Of a DNA stretch of 64,000 nucleotides, positions 35,750 through 44,267 are shown piece by piece (position 1 is the first letter of the stretch; every line of letters starts with the position of its first letter). The translations under genes and the position numbers were made by a program. The notes under the pieces were generated by a model. The model worked only from the letters and a program-made list of their open reading frames with translations, was not told where the DNA came from and did no database searches. This DNA is from Actinoplanes sandaracinus (GTDB taxonomy: Bacteria > Actinomycetota > Actinomycetes > Mycobacteriales > Micromonosporaceae). The DNA is taken from the NCBI RefSeq assembly GCF_030009775.1, contig NZ_JASCTH010000009.1, positions 1-64,000 on the forward strand, given 5' to 3'.

Positions 35750-36508
35750 TCAGCCCAGGTAGGGCGGGGCGACGCCCCAGCCCCAGTGGGGCACCGGGGC
35801 CCGGCCGGGCGGAAGAGCGCCGGGCTGGGAATTGCCCAGGGCCAGCCGGGTGCCCCACTCGATGTAGCCCATGAACGCGGCCCGGAACTCCGGATCGTCG
35901 GGCAGCCCGGCCTCGTCGGCGGCGTCGGCCAGCAGGCTCACCCAGCGGCGGCGCTGCACCTCGGTGATCGACTTGCCGAGATGGTGGCCGAGCATGTGCG
36001 CATAGCCGCCGCGCTGCTCGGTGTAGCGGGCCGGGCCGCCGAACACCTCGGCCAGCCACATCGCGACGTAGTGCGGGTGGGCCGGGTCCATGTGGGCGAA
36101 GAGCGGGCCGACCACGTCGTCGGCCGTGACCTTCTGGTAGAACAGGCCGGTCAGCCGCTCGAACGCCTCGGCGCCACCGGCCCACTCGAACAGGGTCGGG
36201 GTGGCGTGGCCGGAGCCCCGCACGGCGGTGGGCTCGTAATGGCGCATCTCCTCGATCGAGGAGACCCAGGGGCGGATCTCGGCGAGGAATCCGGGGAACA
36301 GGTCGCCGCCGCGGAACCCCTTGAGGTGGTCGTCCGCCGACGTCCAGGTGATCCGCAGGATGTAGGCGGCCGGCTCGTCGGTGCAGCGGCTCAGTTCGAA
36401 GTCGGCGCACTGCGGCGCCTGCGCCAGGAACCGGGCGGCCCGGGCGTACGCCTGCTCGAAGGCCTCCGTGTCATCGGTGATGCGATACCGGATGTATTCG
36501 ACCGTCAT
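35750..36508 (-). CDS. ABM monooxygenase-like domain fused to group II truncated haemoglobin
   Basis: 252 aa, two domains. Residues 1-95 form a ferredoxin-like antibiotic-biosynthesis-monooxygenase (ABM) domain (VEYIRYRITDDTEAFEQAYARA...ILRITWTSADDHLKGF). Residues 103-225 form a truncated globin resembling GlbO: LFYQKV with B10 Tyr124, WLAEVFGGPARYTEQRG, proximal His in HMLGHHLGK (175/176), and the group II marker Trp189. A Pro/Trp tail (PHWGWGVAPPY) closes the protein. The globin would bind O2 or NO; the ABM domain might bind haem or a quinone-like substrate, so an oxygen-dependent oxidation or NO detoxification is likely. Convergent with asnB, 7 bp between stops. Confidence 0.92.
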   Translation of the reverse strand: MTVEYIRYRITDDTEAFEQAYARAARFLAQAPQCADFELSRCTDEPAAYILRITWTSADDHLKGFRGGDLFPGFLAEIRPWVSSIEEMRHYEPTAVRGSGHATPTLFEWAGGAEAFERLTGLFYQKVTADDVVGPLFAHMDPAHPHYVAMWLAEVFGGPARYTEQRGGYAHMLGHHLGKSITEVQRRRWVSLLADAADEAGLPDDPEFRAAFMGYIEWGTRLALGNSQPGALPPGRAPVPHWGWGVAPPYLG

Positions 36509-36624
36509 GTGTCCAACCTAGACCGACGCCGCACGGGCCACGGGCAGGCGCCCGTGTACGGAATCCGACGGAATAGGAAAGATCACGCCGATGAGTTCGG
36601 CGGCCCGGCACGGTCTTACCCCCC

Positions 36625-36996
36625 ATGACGAGGTCTGAGGTCCGGTTCGCGGTGGGGGCGGTGACGCGGGCGGACATTCCCGCCCTCTGCGCCGACCTGG
36701 CCGAACTGCTGCACGGGACCCCCGGCGGCATCGTGGTGTGCGAGGTGACCGGGACACCGGCCGCGGACGTGGCGCTGGTGGAGGCCCTGGCCCGGCTGCG
36801 GCTGACCGCCCGGCGGCACGGCCGGCGCCTGCACGTGGCGGGCGCCGGCCCCGAACTGCTGACGCTGACCGGCCTGCTCGGGCTGACCGATGTGCTATTC
36901 GAGCCCGTTCTGCCCCAGGTGGGGCGGGAGACCGAAGAGCGGGAACAGGCGGGCGGTGTCGAGGAAGTTGTTGACGCCCGCGATCCGTCCGTCTGA
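36625..36996 (+). CDS. STAS-domain protein, 3' end antisense to the sigma factor gene
   Basis: 123 aa. A single STAS domain like anti-sigma-factor antagonists: a Gly/Ile-rich strand (GGIVVCEVTG), helix ADVALVEALARLRLTARRHGRRL, strand HVAGAG, ELLTLTGLLGLTDVLF. The phosphorylatable Ser/Thr of typical antagonists is replaced around TPAADVALVEAL, so phospho-control is doubtful. The last 34 codons (acidic, EEREQAGGVEEVV) are complementary to the 3' end of the sigma factor gene, a 102-bp convergent overlap. No ribosome-binding site is evident. Confidence 0.75.
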   Translation: MTRSEVRFAVGAVTRADIPALCADLAELLHGTPGGIVVCEVTGTPAADVALVEALARLRLTARRHGRRLHVAGAGPELLTLTGLLGLTDVLFEPVLPQVGRETEEREQAGGVEEVVDARDPSV

Positions 36997-37890
36997 GATC
37001 TCCAGGACGATCAGGGCCCACGGGTCGTGCCCGGACCCGGTCGCGCTGGCCCGGTACTGACCGAACGCGGGCAGGCCGTTGGCGACCGTGGGGACCAGGC
37101 GGGAGCCCAGGCAGCCGTTGCCGGTGCCGGCCATCCACGCGGTGATGTCGTCGTGGCCACGCAGCCACAGCGGCACCGGCGGCATCGACAGGGTGGCGTC
37201 GGAGTGCAGCAGGGTGGTGAGGGCGCGCAGGTCGTACGCCTCGAAGGCCTTGACGTAGCGGGCGAGGAGCTCGCGTTGCCCGGGGTCGAGAGGCCGGTAG
37301 GTGTCGCCCGCCGAAGGCGTGGCGGCCGACAGGGTGGCCCGGGCGCGCTGGAGGGCGCTGTTGACGCTGGGCACCGAGGTGTCGAGCAGATCGGCGGTCT
37401 CCTGCGCCGACCAGGCCAGCACCTCCCGCAGGATCAGCACGGCCCGCTGCCGGGCCGGCAGGTGCTGCAGCGCGGCCACGAACGCGAGGCGGATCGATTC
37501 GCGTTCGGCGATCAGGTGGGCCGGGTCGGAGCCTTCCGGCAGGACCCGCTCGTCCGGGATCGGGCCGAGCCAGATCTGCTCGGGGCGTGGCTCGCCCGGG
37601 TTGGTGGCGTGCCCCGAGCCGGCCGGCCCGAGGTCCATCGGCCGGACCCGCCGCTGGGCGCTGTCGGCCATGTTGAGGCACACGTTGGTGGCGATCCGGT
37701 AGAGCCAGGACCGCAGCGACGAGCGGCCCTCGAACGAGTCGTGGCCGCGCCACGCCCGGATCATGGTCTCCTGGACGGCGTCCTCGGCCTCGAAGGCCGA
37801 GCCCATCATCCGGTAGCAGTAGCCGATCAGCTCGGGGCGGAAGCGCTCCAGCTCGGCCTCGATCGGTGGATTGGTGACGACTTCACTCAC
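36895..37890 (-). CDS. ECF sigma factor with SnoaL-like C-terminus (SigG/ECF56 type)
   Basis: 331 aa. Region 2 (ELIGYCYRMMGSAFEAEDAVQETMIRAWR, residues about 20-50) and region 4 (LPARQRAVLILREVLAWSAQETADLLDTSVPSVNSALQRAR) are typical ECF; after residue 205 a SnoaL/NTF2-like domain (LLARYVKAFEAYDLRALTTLLHSDATLSMPP...) follows, as in SigG/SigJ-type factors that lack a conventional anti-sigma factor and use this domain for control. GTG start at 37890. Divergent from an alpha/beta hydrolase, a plausible target. Confidence 0.92.
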   Translation of the reverse strand: MSEVVTNPPIEAELERFRPELIGYCYRMMGSAFEAEDAVQETMIRAWRGHDSFEGRSSLRSWLYRIATNVCLNMADSAQRRVRPMDLGPAGSGHATNPGEPRPEQIWLGPIPDERVLPEGSDPAHLIAERESIRLAFVAALQHLPARQRAVLILREVLAWSAQETADLLDTSVPSVNSALQRARATLSAATPSAGDTYRPLDPGQRELLARYVKAFEAYDLRALTTLLHSDATLSMPPVPLWLRGHDDITAWMAGTGNGCLGSRLVPTVANGLPAFGQYRASATGSGHDPWALIVLEISDGRIAGVNNFLDTARLFPLFGLPPHLGQNGLE

Positions 37891-37986
37891 GCGCCGAAAC
37901 CTATCGCGGAAATTTCTCCGACGGCAGCGATGAGTTCCGGGCGCGGGTCTGGTCTACCCCGTAGAGACCGACACAGAGGAGCGATC

Positions 37987-38778
37987 ATGAGCTACGCGGA
38001 CGTCAACGGCATCAACCTCTACTACGAGCTCCAGGGCGAGGGCGAACCGCTGATCCTGCTGCACGGCGGCCTCGGCTCGGGCGAGATGTTCGGCCCGGTC
38101 CTGCCCGCCTTCACCGCCCACCGCCAGGTCGTCCTGGTCGACCTGCAGGGACACGGGCGCACCGCCGATGTGGACCGCCCGTTCGACTTCCGGGTGATGG
38201 CGCAGGACGTGGCCGCGCTCATCGACCACCTGGGCCTCGACAAGCCGGACGTGGTCGGTTTCTCGATGGGCGGCGGGGTCGCCCTGCACCTGGCGATCAT
38301 CGCCCCGGAGAAGCTCGGCAGGGTGGTGTCGGCGTCGGCCGGCATCCGGCGCGACGCCACCTATCCGGAGATCCTCGAACAGCAGGGGCAGGTGACCGGC
38401 GCGGCGGTCGAATTCATGAAGGAGACCCCGATGTACCAGTCCTACCAGAAGATCGCGCCCCGCCCGGAGGACTTCCCCCGCCTGCTCGACAAGATCGGCG
38501 CGGCGATGCAGAAGGATTACGACCTGACCGACGAGGTCCGCGGCCTGCGGGTGCCCACCCTGGTCATGGGCGCCGACGCCGACATGGTGCCGCCGAGCCA
38601 CTTCGTGGAGATCTTCAACCTGCTCGACGGCGGCCTGCGCGACGGCGGATGGACGGGCGACGGCCGGCCGAAGGGTGGTCACGCGCTGGCGATCCTGCCC
38701 GGCACCACCCACTACAACCTGGTCGACTCGCCGCTGTTCCCCATCGTCGCCCTGGCGTTCCTCGACCAGGGGGCCTGA
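37987..38778 (+). CDS. Alpha/beta hydrolase
   Basis: 263 aa. Oxyanion motif HGGLGSG (26-32), nucleophile elbow GFSMGG with Ser93, Asp in VMGADADMV, and catalytic His in PGTTHYNLV. No signal peptide. The fold is that of small cytoplasmic esterases or C-C hydrolases; substrate unknown. GGAG near 37978 supports the ATG. Divergent from the SigG-type sigma gene across 96 bp; the gap holds an imperfect GGTCTAC-N3-GTAGAGACC inverted repeat (37951-37969). Convergent with the UvrA-like gene. Confidence 0.9.
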   Translation: MSYADVNGINLYYELQGEGEPLILLHGGLGSGEMFGPVLPAFTAHRQVVLVDLQGHGRTADVDRPFDFRVMAQDVAALIDHLGLDKPDVVGFSMGGGVALHLAIIAPEKLGRVVSASAGIRRDATYPEILEQQGQVTGAAVEFMKETPMYQSYQKIAPRPEDFPRLLDKIGAAMQKDYDLTDEVRGLRVPTLVMGADADMVPPSHFVEIFNLLDGGLRDGGWTGDGRPKGGHALAILPGTTHYNLVDSPLFPIVALAFLDQGA

Positions 38779-38804
38779 CCGCCGCCACGGCCCGGCCCCA
38801 CCGG

Positions 38805-41063
38805 TCAGGCGACGTATTCGCGCAGGTGCTGGGCGGTCACGGTGTCGGCCTCGGTGATGAGCTCGGACGGCGTGCCGGTGAAGACGACCTGACCGCCGTC
38901 GTGGCCGGCGCCCGGGCCGAGGTCGATGATCCAGTCGGCGTGGGCCATCACCGCCAGGTGATGTTCGATGACGACGACGGTGTTGCCGGCGTCGACGAGC
39001 CGGTCCAGCAGGGCCAGCAACTGGTCGACGTCGGCCAGGTGCAGGCCGCTGGTGGGTTCGTCGAGCAGATAGGTGGCGGTGCCGGCGCCCATGTGGACGG
39101 CCAGTTTGAGGCGCTGGCGCTCACCGCCGGACAACGTGTTGAGCGGCTGGCCGAGGGTGATGTATCCGAGACCGACGGCGGCCAGGCGTTCCAGGATCGC
39201 CTTGGCCGCCTTCTCGGTGAAGAAGCCGGCGGCCTCGCTCACCGGCATGGCCAGGACCTCGCTGATGTCGCGGCCGCGCAATTTGTATTCGAGGACCTCG
39301 GCGGTGAAGCGCTTGCCCTCGCACTCCTCGCAGACGCCCGCGACGCCGGCCATCATCGCCAGGTCGACGTAGACCAGGCCGATGCCCTTGCAGTTCGGGC
39401 AGGCGCCCTCGGAGTTGGCGCTGAACAGCGCGGCCTTGACGCCGTTGGCTTTGGCGAAGGCGGCCCGGACGGCGTCGAGCAGGCCGGTGTAGGTGGCCGG
39501 GTTGCTGCGCCGGGAACCACGGATCGCGGACTGGTCGACGACGATGACCCCGTCGCGCTGCGGCAGGGAGCCGTAGATCAGCGAGCTCTTCCCGGAGCCG
39601 GCCACTCCCGTCACGACGGTCAGTACCCCGGTGGGGACGTCCACGGAAACGTTCCGCAGATTATGCGTAGAAGCATCCCGAATGGGGATATTTCCGGCAT
39701 GCTGCCTGACGATGGGCTTCAGTGCGACGCGATGACCGAGATAGCGCCCGGTCAGCGTGTCCGAGGCGCGCAGCCCGGCCACCGTGCCCTCGAACTGGAT
39801 GCGCCCACCGGCCGGCCCCGCCCCCGGCCCGATGTCCACCACATGATCGGCGATCGCGATCGTCTCCGGCTTGTGCTCGACCACCAGGACCGTGTTCCCC
39901 TTGTCCCGCAGGCGCAGCAGCAGCCCGTTCATCCGCTGGATGTCGTGCGGGTGCAGGCCCACGGTCGGCTCGTCGAACACGTAGGTGATGTCGGTCAGGC
40001 TGGACCCCAGGTGCCGCACCATCTTGACCCGCTGCGCCTCCCCGCCGGACAGCGTCGCCGACTCCCGGTCCAGAGACAGATAGCCGAGTCCGATCTCCAC
40101 CAGCGAGTCCAGGGTCTGCCGCAGGTTCGCCACGACCGGCCCGACCGACGGCGCGGTGACCCCGGCCAGGAACGCGGCCAGGTCACTGACCTGCATGGCC
40201 GAGCACTCGGCGATGTTCCGCCCGTCGATGCGCGACTCCAGCACGGCCGGCTTCAGCCGGGCGCCGCCACAGTCCGGGCAGGCGGCGAACGTGGCGGCCC
40301 GGTCGATGAACGCCCGGATGTGCGGCTGCGCCGACTCGCGGTCCTTCGTCAGATACATCCGCTGCACCTTGACGACCAAGCCCTCGTACGTCGTGTTGAT
40401 GCCGTTGACCTTGACCTTGGTCGCCGGTTTGTGGAGGAAGTCGTCCAGCTCCCGCTCGGTGAACTCCTTGATCGGCTTGTCCGGGTCGAACAGCCCCGAC
40501 TCGGCGAAACCGCGCACGTACCAGCCGTCGACGCTGAAGTTCGGGACCGTGATCGCACCCTCGTTGATCGACTTCGACCGGTCGACGAGCTGGTCCAGGT
40601 CGAGAGTGGAGACCTTGCCGAGGCCTTCGCAGCCCGGGCACATGCCCTCGGCGTTGAACGAGTAGGCCAGCGCGCTGCCCGCGCTCGGCGAACCCAGCCG
40701 GCTGAAGATGATCCGCAACATCGTGTACGCGTCGGTGGCCGTCCCGAGCGTCGACCGCGCGTTGGCGCCCATCCGCTCCTGATCCACCACGATCGCGGCG
40801 CTCAGATTGTGCAGGGCGTCCACGTCCGGCCGGGCCGGACTGCCCATGAACGACTGGAGGAACGCCGAGTACGTCTCATTGATCATCCGCTGGGACTCGG
40901 CCGCGATGGTGCCGAAGACCAGCGAGGACTTACCCGAACCGGAGACACCGGTGAAAACCGTCAAACGGCGTTTCGGTACGTCGAGCGACACGTCGCGGAG
41001 GTTGTTCTCGCGGGCGCCGCGAACCTGGATGACATCGTGGCTGTCTGCCTTGTGCTGGGTCAC
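38805..41063 (-). CDS. UvrA-like ABC ATPase (class lacking the UvrB-binding region)
   Basis: 752 aa versus about 950 for housekeeping UvrA. Two ABC modules: Walker A TGVSGSGKSSL (residues about 39-49) and TGVAGSGKSSL, signatures LSGGEAQRVKM and LSGGERQRLKL, and Cys pairs of zinc modules (CPGCEG, CPDCGG, CPNCKG, CEECEG). The shorter length and missing UvrB-interaction segment match the UvrA-like proteins associated with resistance to DNA-binding drugs (DrrC-like) rather than general nucleotide excision repair. GTG start. Not part of a repair operon here. Confidence 0.93.
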   Translation of the reverse strand: MTQHKADSHDVIQVRGARENNLRDVSLDVPKRRLTVFTGVSGSGKSSLVFGTIAAESQRMINETYSAFLQSFMGSPARPDVDALHNLSAAIVVDQERMGANARSTLGTATDAYTMLRIIFSRLGSPSAGSALAYSFNAEGMCPGCEGLGKVSTLDLDQLVDRSKSINEGAITVPNFSVDGWYVRGFAESGLFDPDKPIKEFTERELDDFLHKPATKVKVNGINTTYEGLVVKVQRMYLTKDRESAQPHIRAFIDRAATFAACPDCGGARLKPAVLESRIDGRNIAECSAMQVSDLAAFLAGVTAPSVGPVVANLRQTLDSLVEIGLGYLSLDRESATLSGGEAQRVKMVRHLGSSLTDITYVFDEPTVGLHPHDIQRMNGLLLRLRDKGNTVLVVEHKPETIAIADHVVDIGPGAGPAGGRIQFEGTVAGLRASDTLTGRYLGHRVALKPIVRQHAGNIPIRDASTHNLRNVSVDVPTGVLTVVTGVAGSGKSSLIYGSLPQRDGVIVVDQSAIRGSRRSNPATYTGLLDAVRAAFAKANGVKAALFSANSEGACPNCKGIGLVYVDLAMMAGVAGVCEECEGKRFTAEVLEYKLRGRDISEVLAMPVSEAAGFFTEKAAKAILERLAAVGLGYITLGQPLNTLSGGERQRLKLAVHMGAGTATYLLDEPTSGLHLADVDQLLALLDRLVDAGNTVVVIEHHLAVMAHADWIIDLGPGAGHDGGQVVFTGTPSELITEADTVTAQHLREYVA

Positions 41064-41102
41064 CTGACGAAGGTAGCCCCCATTGCGGTCGGTTTCCGGC
41101 CG

Positions 41103-41657
41103 TTATCCCGCGCGACGGCGGGCCCGGCGGGCCGCCAGCTCGTCACCCTCACTGGTCGCTGCCGGAACGTCGACACCGACCGGCTGCGGACCACCGGCAG
41201 GCTCGGACGGCAGATGCGACAACGAACCCTGGATCTCCTTGAACGCCCCGCCGATCGCGATGCCGAACACGCCCTGTCCACCCTGGAGCAGATCGACGAC
41301 CTCCTCCGGCGACCGGCACTCGTACACCGTCGTGCCGTCCGAGATCAGCGTGATCTCGGCCAGATCGTCGACCCCGCGCGACCGCAGCGTGTCGATCGCC
41401 CGGCGGATGTTCTGCAACGACACGCCCGCGTCCAGCAGACGCTTGACGACCTTGAGAACCACCAGGTCACGGAAGGAGTAGAGCCGAGACGTGCCAGAGC
41501 CGGAAGCGTCCCGGACGCTCGGGACCACCAGGGTGGTCCGTGCCCAGTAATCGAGCTGGCGATAGCTGATCCCGACCGCCTGACAGGCGGTGACGCCGCG
41601 GTATCCGACCTCGCCGTCCTCGCCGACGAAAGGGCCTTCAAGAGGTTGCTCGTGCAC
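41103..41657 (-). CDS. MerR-family regulator (second MerR of the gcvH-ftsR locus)
   Basis: 184 aa. The MerR HTH is present (YRGVTACQAVGISYRQLDYWARTTLVVPS...SRLYSFRDLVVLKVVKRLLDAG), followed by a dimerisation helix and an Ala/Arg-rich tail. No effector-binding Cys cluster. Position and sequence match the Mycobacterium gene Rv1830, which also follows the bifunctional nuclease and the FtsR-type MerR gene. GGGAGG eight bases before the GTG. Target genes unknown; an association with cell growth and division is inferred from synteny. Confidence 0.92.
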   Translation of the reverse strand: MHEQPLEGPFVGEDGEVGYRGVTACQAVGISYRQLDYWARTTLVVPSVRDASGSGTSRLYSFRDLVVLKVVKRLLDAGVSLQNIRRAIDTLRSRGVDDLAEITLISDGTTVYECRSPEEVVDLLQGGQGVFGIAIGGAFKEIQGSLSHLPSEPAGGPQPVGVDVPAATSEGDELAARRARRRAG

Positions 41658-41860
41658 GCGACTACCTCCCCGCGCCCATGATCGAAATCTAGGCGGTGTG
41701 CCGGTTCACCTGGACTTCACGAGCGTATATCTCAATGACGGCCGAAACATGGAGGTAACCGCTCGACACGCCGCCAACGGACGAACGGCGCACGTCGATG
41801 GGGCCGCGCTCAGGCCGCGCTCCAGCGACGCGCGGCCCGAGCCTCAAGCCTGTCCTGCCG

Positions 41861-42325
41861 TCAGCCGGCGAAGTCTTCGGGACGCACCTGGTCGAGGAAC
41901 TCGCGGAACTTCTCGACCTCGTCCTCCTGCTCGTCGGGGATGACGATACCCGCCTCGGTGAGCACCTGGTCGGCACAACGAATCGGCGCGCCCACCCGCA
42001 GAGCCAGAGCGATCGAGTCGCTCGGCCGGGCCGACACCCGCAGATTGTCACCGATCAGCAGATCGGCGTAGAAGACGTTGTCCTTCAGTTCGGTGATCTC
42101 GACCGCCTTCAACGGCGCCTTCAGCGCCGCCAGGATGTCGCGCAACAGGTCGTGGGTCAACGGCCGGGCCGGCTTGACCCCCTGCTGCTCATAGGCGATC
42201 GCGGTCGCCTCCACCGCACCGATCCAGATCGGAAGGTACCGGTCGCCGTCGACCTCCCGCAGCAACACGATCGGCTGGTTGCTGGGCAGCTCCACCCGGA
42301 CCCCGACCACGCTCAGCTCGCGCAC
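41861..42325 (-). CDS. Bifunctional nuclease family protein (DUF151)
   Basis: 154 aa. BFN domain: strands and helices around LREVDGDRYLPIWIGAVEATAIAYEQQG (family core), DLLRDILAAL, NVFYADLLIG and RPSDSIALALRVGAPI. Related plant and bacterial proteins show RNase and DNase activity, but function in actinobacteria is not established. GGAGG five bases before the GTG. The gap upstream to the FtsR-type gene is 122 bp. Equivalent to Rv1829 by order and sequence. Confidence 0.92.
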   Translation of the reverse strand: MRELSVVGVRVELPSNQPIVLLREVDGDRYLPIWIGAVEATAIAYEQQGVKPARPLTHDLLRDILAALKAPLKAVEITELKDNVFYADLLIGDNLRVSARPSDSIALALRVGAPIRCADQVLTEAGIVIPDEQEDEVEKFREFLDQVRPEDFAG

Positions 42326-42447
42326 CGCCGCCTCCGTGTCGTTGATGTCTCGGCTGCTCCGCAGCCGCCCCTAACCTGCACGGTACACGCACACCACAGT
42401 CGCCCGATCCGTGCGGCACACCCCGAAACAGGGTAGGCGCAACGGGG

Positions 42448-43188
42448 TCAGCGGCCCAGTTCGCCGCGCAGGCCGGAACGGACCAGTGCGGCGTGCAACC
42501 GCTGCGAAAGCGCCTGCAGCTCACGCGCGGTCTCGACGGCACGGGCCCGCGCCGCCGGGTCGTGCTGCCGGGCCATCGGGGCCAGCAACTGTGTGAACAA
42601 GCCCACCTCACGATCCGCGGAGTTCTTGAAAGCCCGCAGGTGACGGGCCTCCAACCCGTAACGGGCAAGACCCACCACGGCCTCCACGATGATCACCTGG
42701 TCGGCGTCGTACCAGCCCGGCGGACGCGCGGTGACCAGACCGATCTGCTCCAGATCGGCCAGCACCGCCTCGTCCACCCCGGTCCGCTCCAGCAGGTCCG
42801 CTTTCGGAATGCGGGCGTCGGCCGGATCCTTGGCCTGAGAAGCGCCCACCGCCACCAGCGTGGGCCGCTGCGGGACCACCGGCTCCTTCTCCATCCGGTC
42901 CAGCTGCTCGCGGATCACCCGCAAGGGGAGGTACTGATCCCGCTGGGCGGTCAGCACGAACCGCAGCCGGGCCACGTCGTTCCACGAGTACTTGCGGTAC
43001 CCGGAGGCGGTGCGTTGCGGGTCGACCAGACCCTCCGCCTCCAGGAACCGCAATTTCGAGATCGTGGTGTCGGGGAACTCGGTGCGCAGATGGGCCAGCA
43101 CCTCCCCGATGCTCATCAGCGCACCCTCACGCCCGTCCTGGGGACGCGAAGCCCCCGGGTCACGCGCGGCCGCCCCCGGCGAAGTCAC
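42448..43188 (-). CDS. ftsR: MerR-family regulator, FtsR type
   Basis: 246 aa. N-terminal extension, then the HTH (MSIGEVLAHLRTEFPDTTISKLRFLEAEGLVDPQRTASGYRKYSWNDVARLRFVL), coiled-coil, and a C-terminal helical domain (YGLEARHLRAFKNSADREV). Closely resembles Rv1828/FtsR, a regulator linked to ftsZ expression in Corynebacterium. The GTG at 43188 overlaps the FHA gene stop by 4 nt, supporting translational coupling; the ATG of MSIG (24 codons on) is the alternative start. Confidence 0.93.
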   Translation of the reverse strand: MTSPGAAARDPGASRPQDGREGALMSIGEVLAHLRTEFPDTTISKLRFLEAEGLVDPQRTASGYRKYSWNDVARLRFVLTAQRDQYLPLRVIREQLDRMEKEPVVPQRPTLVAVGASQAKDPADARIPKADLLERTGVDEAVLADLEQIGLVTARPPGWYDADQVIIVEAVVGLARYGLEARHLRAFKNSADREVGLFTQLLAPMARQHDPAARARAVETARELQALSQRLHAALVRSGLRGELGR

Positions 43189-43634
43189 GCCCGGCCCTCG
43201 CCCTCCGGCCGCGGACCGGCGATGAACACCAGACGGAACTTGCCGATCTGGACCTCGTCGCCATTGCTGAGCGTCGCGGCTTCAACCCTTTCCCGGTTCA
43301 CGTACGTACCGTTGAGGGAGCCGACGTCGCGGACGGTGAAGACGCCACCGTCACGGTGGAACTCGGCGTGGCGGCGCGACACCGTCACGTCGTCGAGGAA
43401 GATGTCACTGTCCGGGTGCCGGCCGCTGGTCGTCACGTCGTGATCGAGGAGGAAGCGGGCGCCGGCGTTCGGGCCACGCCGGACCACCAGCAGAGCCATC
43501 CCCGGCGGGAGCGAACCGGCCATCCGGCTCGGAACCACGTCCGTCTCAGGTCCCTCCAGCACCTCGTCAAGGGCGCCAAGGTTCAGCGTGGACGTGACGT
43601 CGAGCGGGGGGAACTCGTCGTCTGGGCGCGTCAT
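43185..43634 (-). CDS. garA: FHA-domain protein, GarA/OdhI type
   Basis: 149 aa. FHA domain at about 55-135 with the phosphothreonine-binding residues in SGRHPDSDIFLDDVTVSRRHAEF and SLNGTYVN. The N-terminal segment (DVTSTLNLGALDE) corresponds to the region of GarA that carries the kinase-target threonines (ETTSVF). In mycobacteria and corynebacteria this protein inhibits 2-oxoglutarate-using enzymes when unphosphorylated. ATG at 43634 is preceded by a GAGGTGG site; a GTG 12 nt upstream is possible. Translationally coupled to the FtsR-type gene. Confidence 0.93.
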   Translation of the reverse strand: MTRPDDEFPPLDVTSTLNLGALDEVLEGPETDVVPSRMAGSLPPGMALLVVRRGPNAGARFLLDHDVTTSGRHPDSDIFLDDVTVSRRHAEFHRDGGVFTVRDVGSLNGTYVNRERVEAATLSNGDEVQIGKFRLVFIAGPRPEGEGRA

Positions 43635-43812
43635 GGACCACCTCACGGATCAGTTGGTCGTCGCCTCCCGGCCAGGGCATGCAGCGTTGCTGCCCCGCCG
43701 AGGCCTATTGGCCCGGACGCTCGACTATCGGTTTCAAAGGAATAACAGTTCTGCGCGTGCTCCGCGAGCCTAGTCAGCGCCAATATCGCTGGGCAACCGG
43801 ACTCGCGGAAAA

Positions 43813-43849
43813 CGAATGGCTTCCATTCGCCTCCGGGTATGAAACCCGG
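43813..43849 (-). terminator. Twin hairpins after gcvH
   Basis: CGAATGG-CTT-CCATTCG (43813-43829) and CCGGGT-ATGAA-ACCCGG (43833-43849) lie 23-59 nt downstream of the gcvH stop, separating gcvH from the FHA gene, which therefore likely has its own promoter in 43635-43812. Confidence 0.6.
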
Positions 43850-43871
43850 CACGCCGACGACTGGGGAAAGC

Positions 43872-44252
43872 TCAGCTCTCGGTCAGAGCCCTGTACGCCG
43901 CGGCGTCCAGCAGCGCGGAAACCGACGCCGGGTCGTCCGGCGCGATCTCGACCAGCCAGCCCGCCGCGTACGGCTCGCCGTTGATGATTTCCGGCTCGTC
44001 GGCCAGAGTGGCGTTCTTCGCCACGACCGTGCCGGAAATCGGGGCGTAGATCTCCGAGACGCTCTTGGTCGACTCGATCTCGCCGAGTGAGTCACCCGCC
44101 TGCACCACCGTGCCCTCCTCGGGCAACTGCACGTAGACGATGTCGCCCAGGGCGTCCTGTGCGAAATGGGTGATGCCCACCCGCACGGGCCCGCTGCCGT
44201 CACCGGCGATCCACTCGTGCTCCGCGGTGTACCGCAGATCCTCAGGAATCAA
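43872..44252 (-). CDS. gcvH: Glycine cleavage system H protein
   Basis: 126 aa lipoyl carrier. The lipoylation lysine is in the motif ESTKSVSEIYAP, with the family opening EHEWI and the C-terminal NGEPYAAGWLVEI. Shuttles the methylamine intermediate between P, T and L proteins; none of those genes is in the window. Start is TTG at 44252, after GGAGGAAGCG. The gene follows the second DUF881 gene by 15 nt in the same direction. Confidence 0.95.
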   Translation of the reverse strand: MIPEDLRYTAEHEWIAGDGSGPVRVGITHFAQDALGDIVYVQLPEEGTVVQAGDSLGEIESTKSVSEIYAPISGTVVAKNATLADEPEIINGEPYAAGWLVEIAPDDPASVSALLDAAAYRALTES

Positions 44253-44267
44253 CGCTTCCTCCGTAAT

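Noticed and set aside
43872-44252. Glycine riboswitch before gcvH
   Set aside because: Only 15 nt separate gcvH from the preceding gene, so there is no leader long enough to hold one.
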